Part shown: positions 63,041 through 64,000 of the stretch, piece by piece | Numbering within the stretch: the first letter of the stretch is position 1 | How the letters are laid out: each line of letters begins with the position of its first letter | Assembly (NCBI GenBank): GCA_963575745.1 | Contig: CAUYUJ010012069.1 | Span: 161,679 to 225,678 of the forward strand | Direction: 5' to 3' | DNA from: Prorocentrum cordatum | Taxonomy: Eukaryota > Sar > Dinophyceae > Prorocentrales > Prorocentraceae | Length of the DNA: 64,000 bases | Notes under the pieces: model-generated | The model's database searches: none | Seen by the model: only the letters and a program-made list of their open reading frames with translations | What the model was told of the DNA's origin: nothing | Program-made: the position numbers and the translations under genes

Positions 63041-64000
63041 AGCACGTTCCGTAGCGCGTCCCCTTGGCACGTCCCGCGGTGCGTCCCCATGGCACGTCCC
63101 TTGGCACGTCGCTTGGCGCGTCCCTTGAGACGTTCTGCGTCGCGTCCTCCTGGCATGTTCCCCTGTCCATTAGCTCTGGGGCAGCTACTATGTGTTCAGG
63201 CAGCTCGAGCTTAAGATCCAGATCAGTTCGGTCAGGACTCGGATGCAAAGGAGGACTCGATCCACGACGCTATACAGCACAATCGCGCCATGGCACATCG
63301 CAATTCAGCACGGCGCAGCACAGCACTGATTTCGGCACGGTACATCAAGGCCGATACACTCAACATTGCAACTTGGCACGTTCCTTGGCACGTTCCGTGG
63401 GGCGTCCCTTGGCGAGTCCCCCTGGCACGTCGCGTGGCGCGTCCCCTGGCACATCCCGTGGCACATCCATTGGCACGTTCCATAGCGCGTCCCCTTGGCA
63501 CGTCCCGCGGTGCGACCCCATGGCACGTCCCCTGGCACGTCGCCTGGCGCATCCCTTGGGACGTTTCGCGGCGCGTCCTCCTGGCATGTTCCCCTGTCCA
63601 TTAGCTCTGGGGCAGCTACTATGTGTTCAGGCAGCTCGAGCTTAAGATCCAGATCAGTTCGGTCAGGACTCGGATGCAAAGGAGGACTCGATCCACGAGG
63701 CTATAGAGCACAATCGCGCCATGGCACATCGCAATTCAGCACGGCGCAGCACAGCACTGATTTCGGCACGGTACATCAAGGTCGATACACTCAGCATTGC
63801 AACTTGGCACGTTCCTTGGCACGTTCCGTGGGGCGTCCTTTGGCGAGTCCCCCTGGCACGTCGCGTGGCGCGTCCCCTGGCACATCCCGTGGCACATCCA
63901 TTGGCACGTTCCGTAGCGCGTCCCCTTGGCACGTCCCGCGGTGCGACCCCATGGCACGTCGCCTGGCGCATCCCTTGGGACGTTTCGCGGCGCGTCCTCC
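63041..64000. repeat. 420-431-bp tandem repeat running off the window, with decamer sub-repeats
   Basis: CGCGTCCTCCTGGCATGTTC starts at 63141 and 63572, and CGCGTCCTCC again at 63991, giving periods of 431 and 419 bp. Each unit has a unique half (TTAGCTCTGGGGCAGCTACT to ACATCAAGG) and a half of degenerate CGTCCCTTGGCA decamers. Confidence 0.92.

Overview
The window looks like nuclear DNA of a dinoflagellate: GC-rich, very repeat-dense and gene-poor. The evidence is a near-perfect relict of the dinoflagellate spliced leader directly upstream of a gene (35170-35191), retrotransposon proteins of the kinds abundant in dinoflagellate genomes (RT/RNase H/methyltransferase-like plus tyrosine-recombinase DIRS elements, Ty1/copia, an endonuclease-type LINE), and very large arrays of mini- and microsatellites. 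The species cannot be fixed. Exon-intron structures are uncertain, so some breaks called frameshifts could be introns.

Layout. 1-2.7 kb: decayed LINE reverse transcriptase (minus strand, cut by the window edge). 3.2-5.1 kb: 84-bp tandem repeat and CCT tracts. 5.8-27.1 kb: a nest of repeats. A macrosatellite of about 1.4 kb per unit was interrupted twice: by a 6.3-kb Ty1/copia element (7083-13413) and by a terminal-inverted-repeat element carrying its own minisatellite (17868-27046). The latter was itself interrupted by a 7.5-kb DIRS-like retrotransposon (about 19.4-26.9 kb). Once these insertions are removed, the macrosatellite landmarks fall at spacings of 1.25-1.46 kb.

28.3-39.7 kb is the only host-gene island. 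All three genes lie on the minus strand: a Tudor/chromo-like plus RidA fusion (28.4-29.2), a multi-pass membrane protein with a PAS-like domain and an upstream spliced-leader relict (33.1-35.0), and a broken six-helix ion-channel-like gene with a non-canonical pore (37.4-39.6). A MITE-like element, GC-palindrome repeats and degenerate CTTGGGG repeats lie between them.

39.8-46.9 kb: TCC/ATC microsatellites, a 100-N assembly gap, a second LINE remnant and a 360-385-bp tandem repeat. 47-50.5 kb: an AT-richer patch bounded by a 16-bp direct repeat with a cluster of ACCGTGCGGTGA hairpins, then a duplicated 0.8-kb block. 52.3-54.1 kb: a second, different copia remnant (plus strand). 55.0-61.1 kb: two more copies of the minisatellite-carrying TIR element, separated by 16-bp minisatellites. 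61.2-64.0 kb: five further short tandem-repeat families, the last running off the window.

The most novel item is the three-copy TIR element family. Each copy has the same leader, a microsatellite, an array of 88-113-bp units with a shared core, and the same trailer. One copy sits inside an otherwise continuous repeat unit, which is good evidence that the whole package moves.
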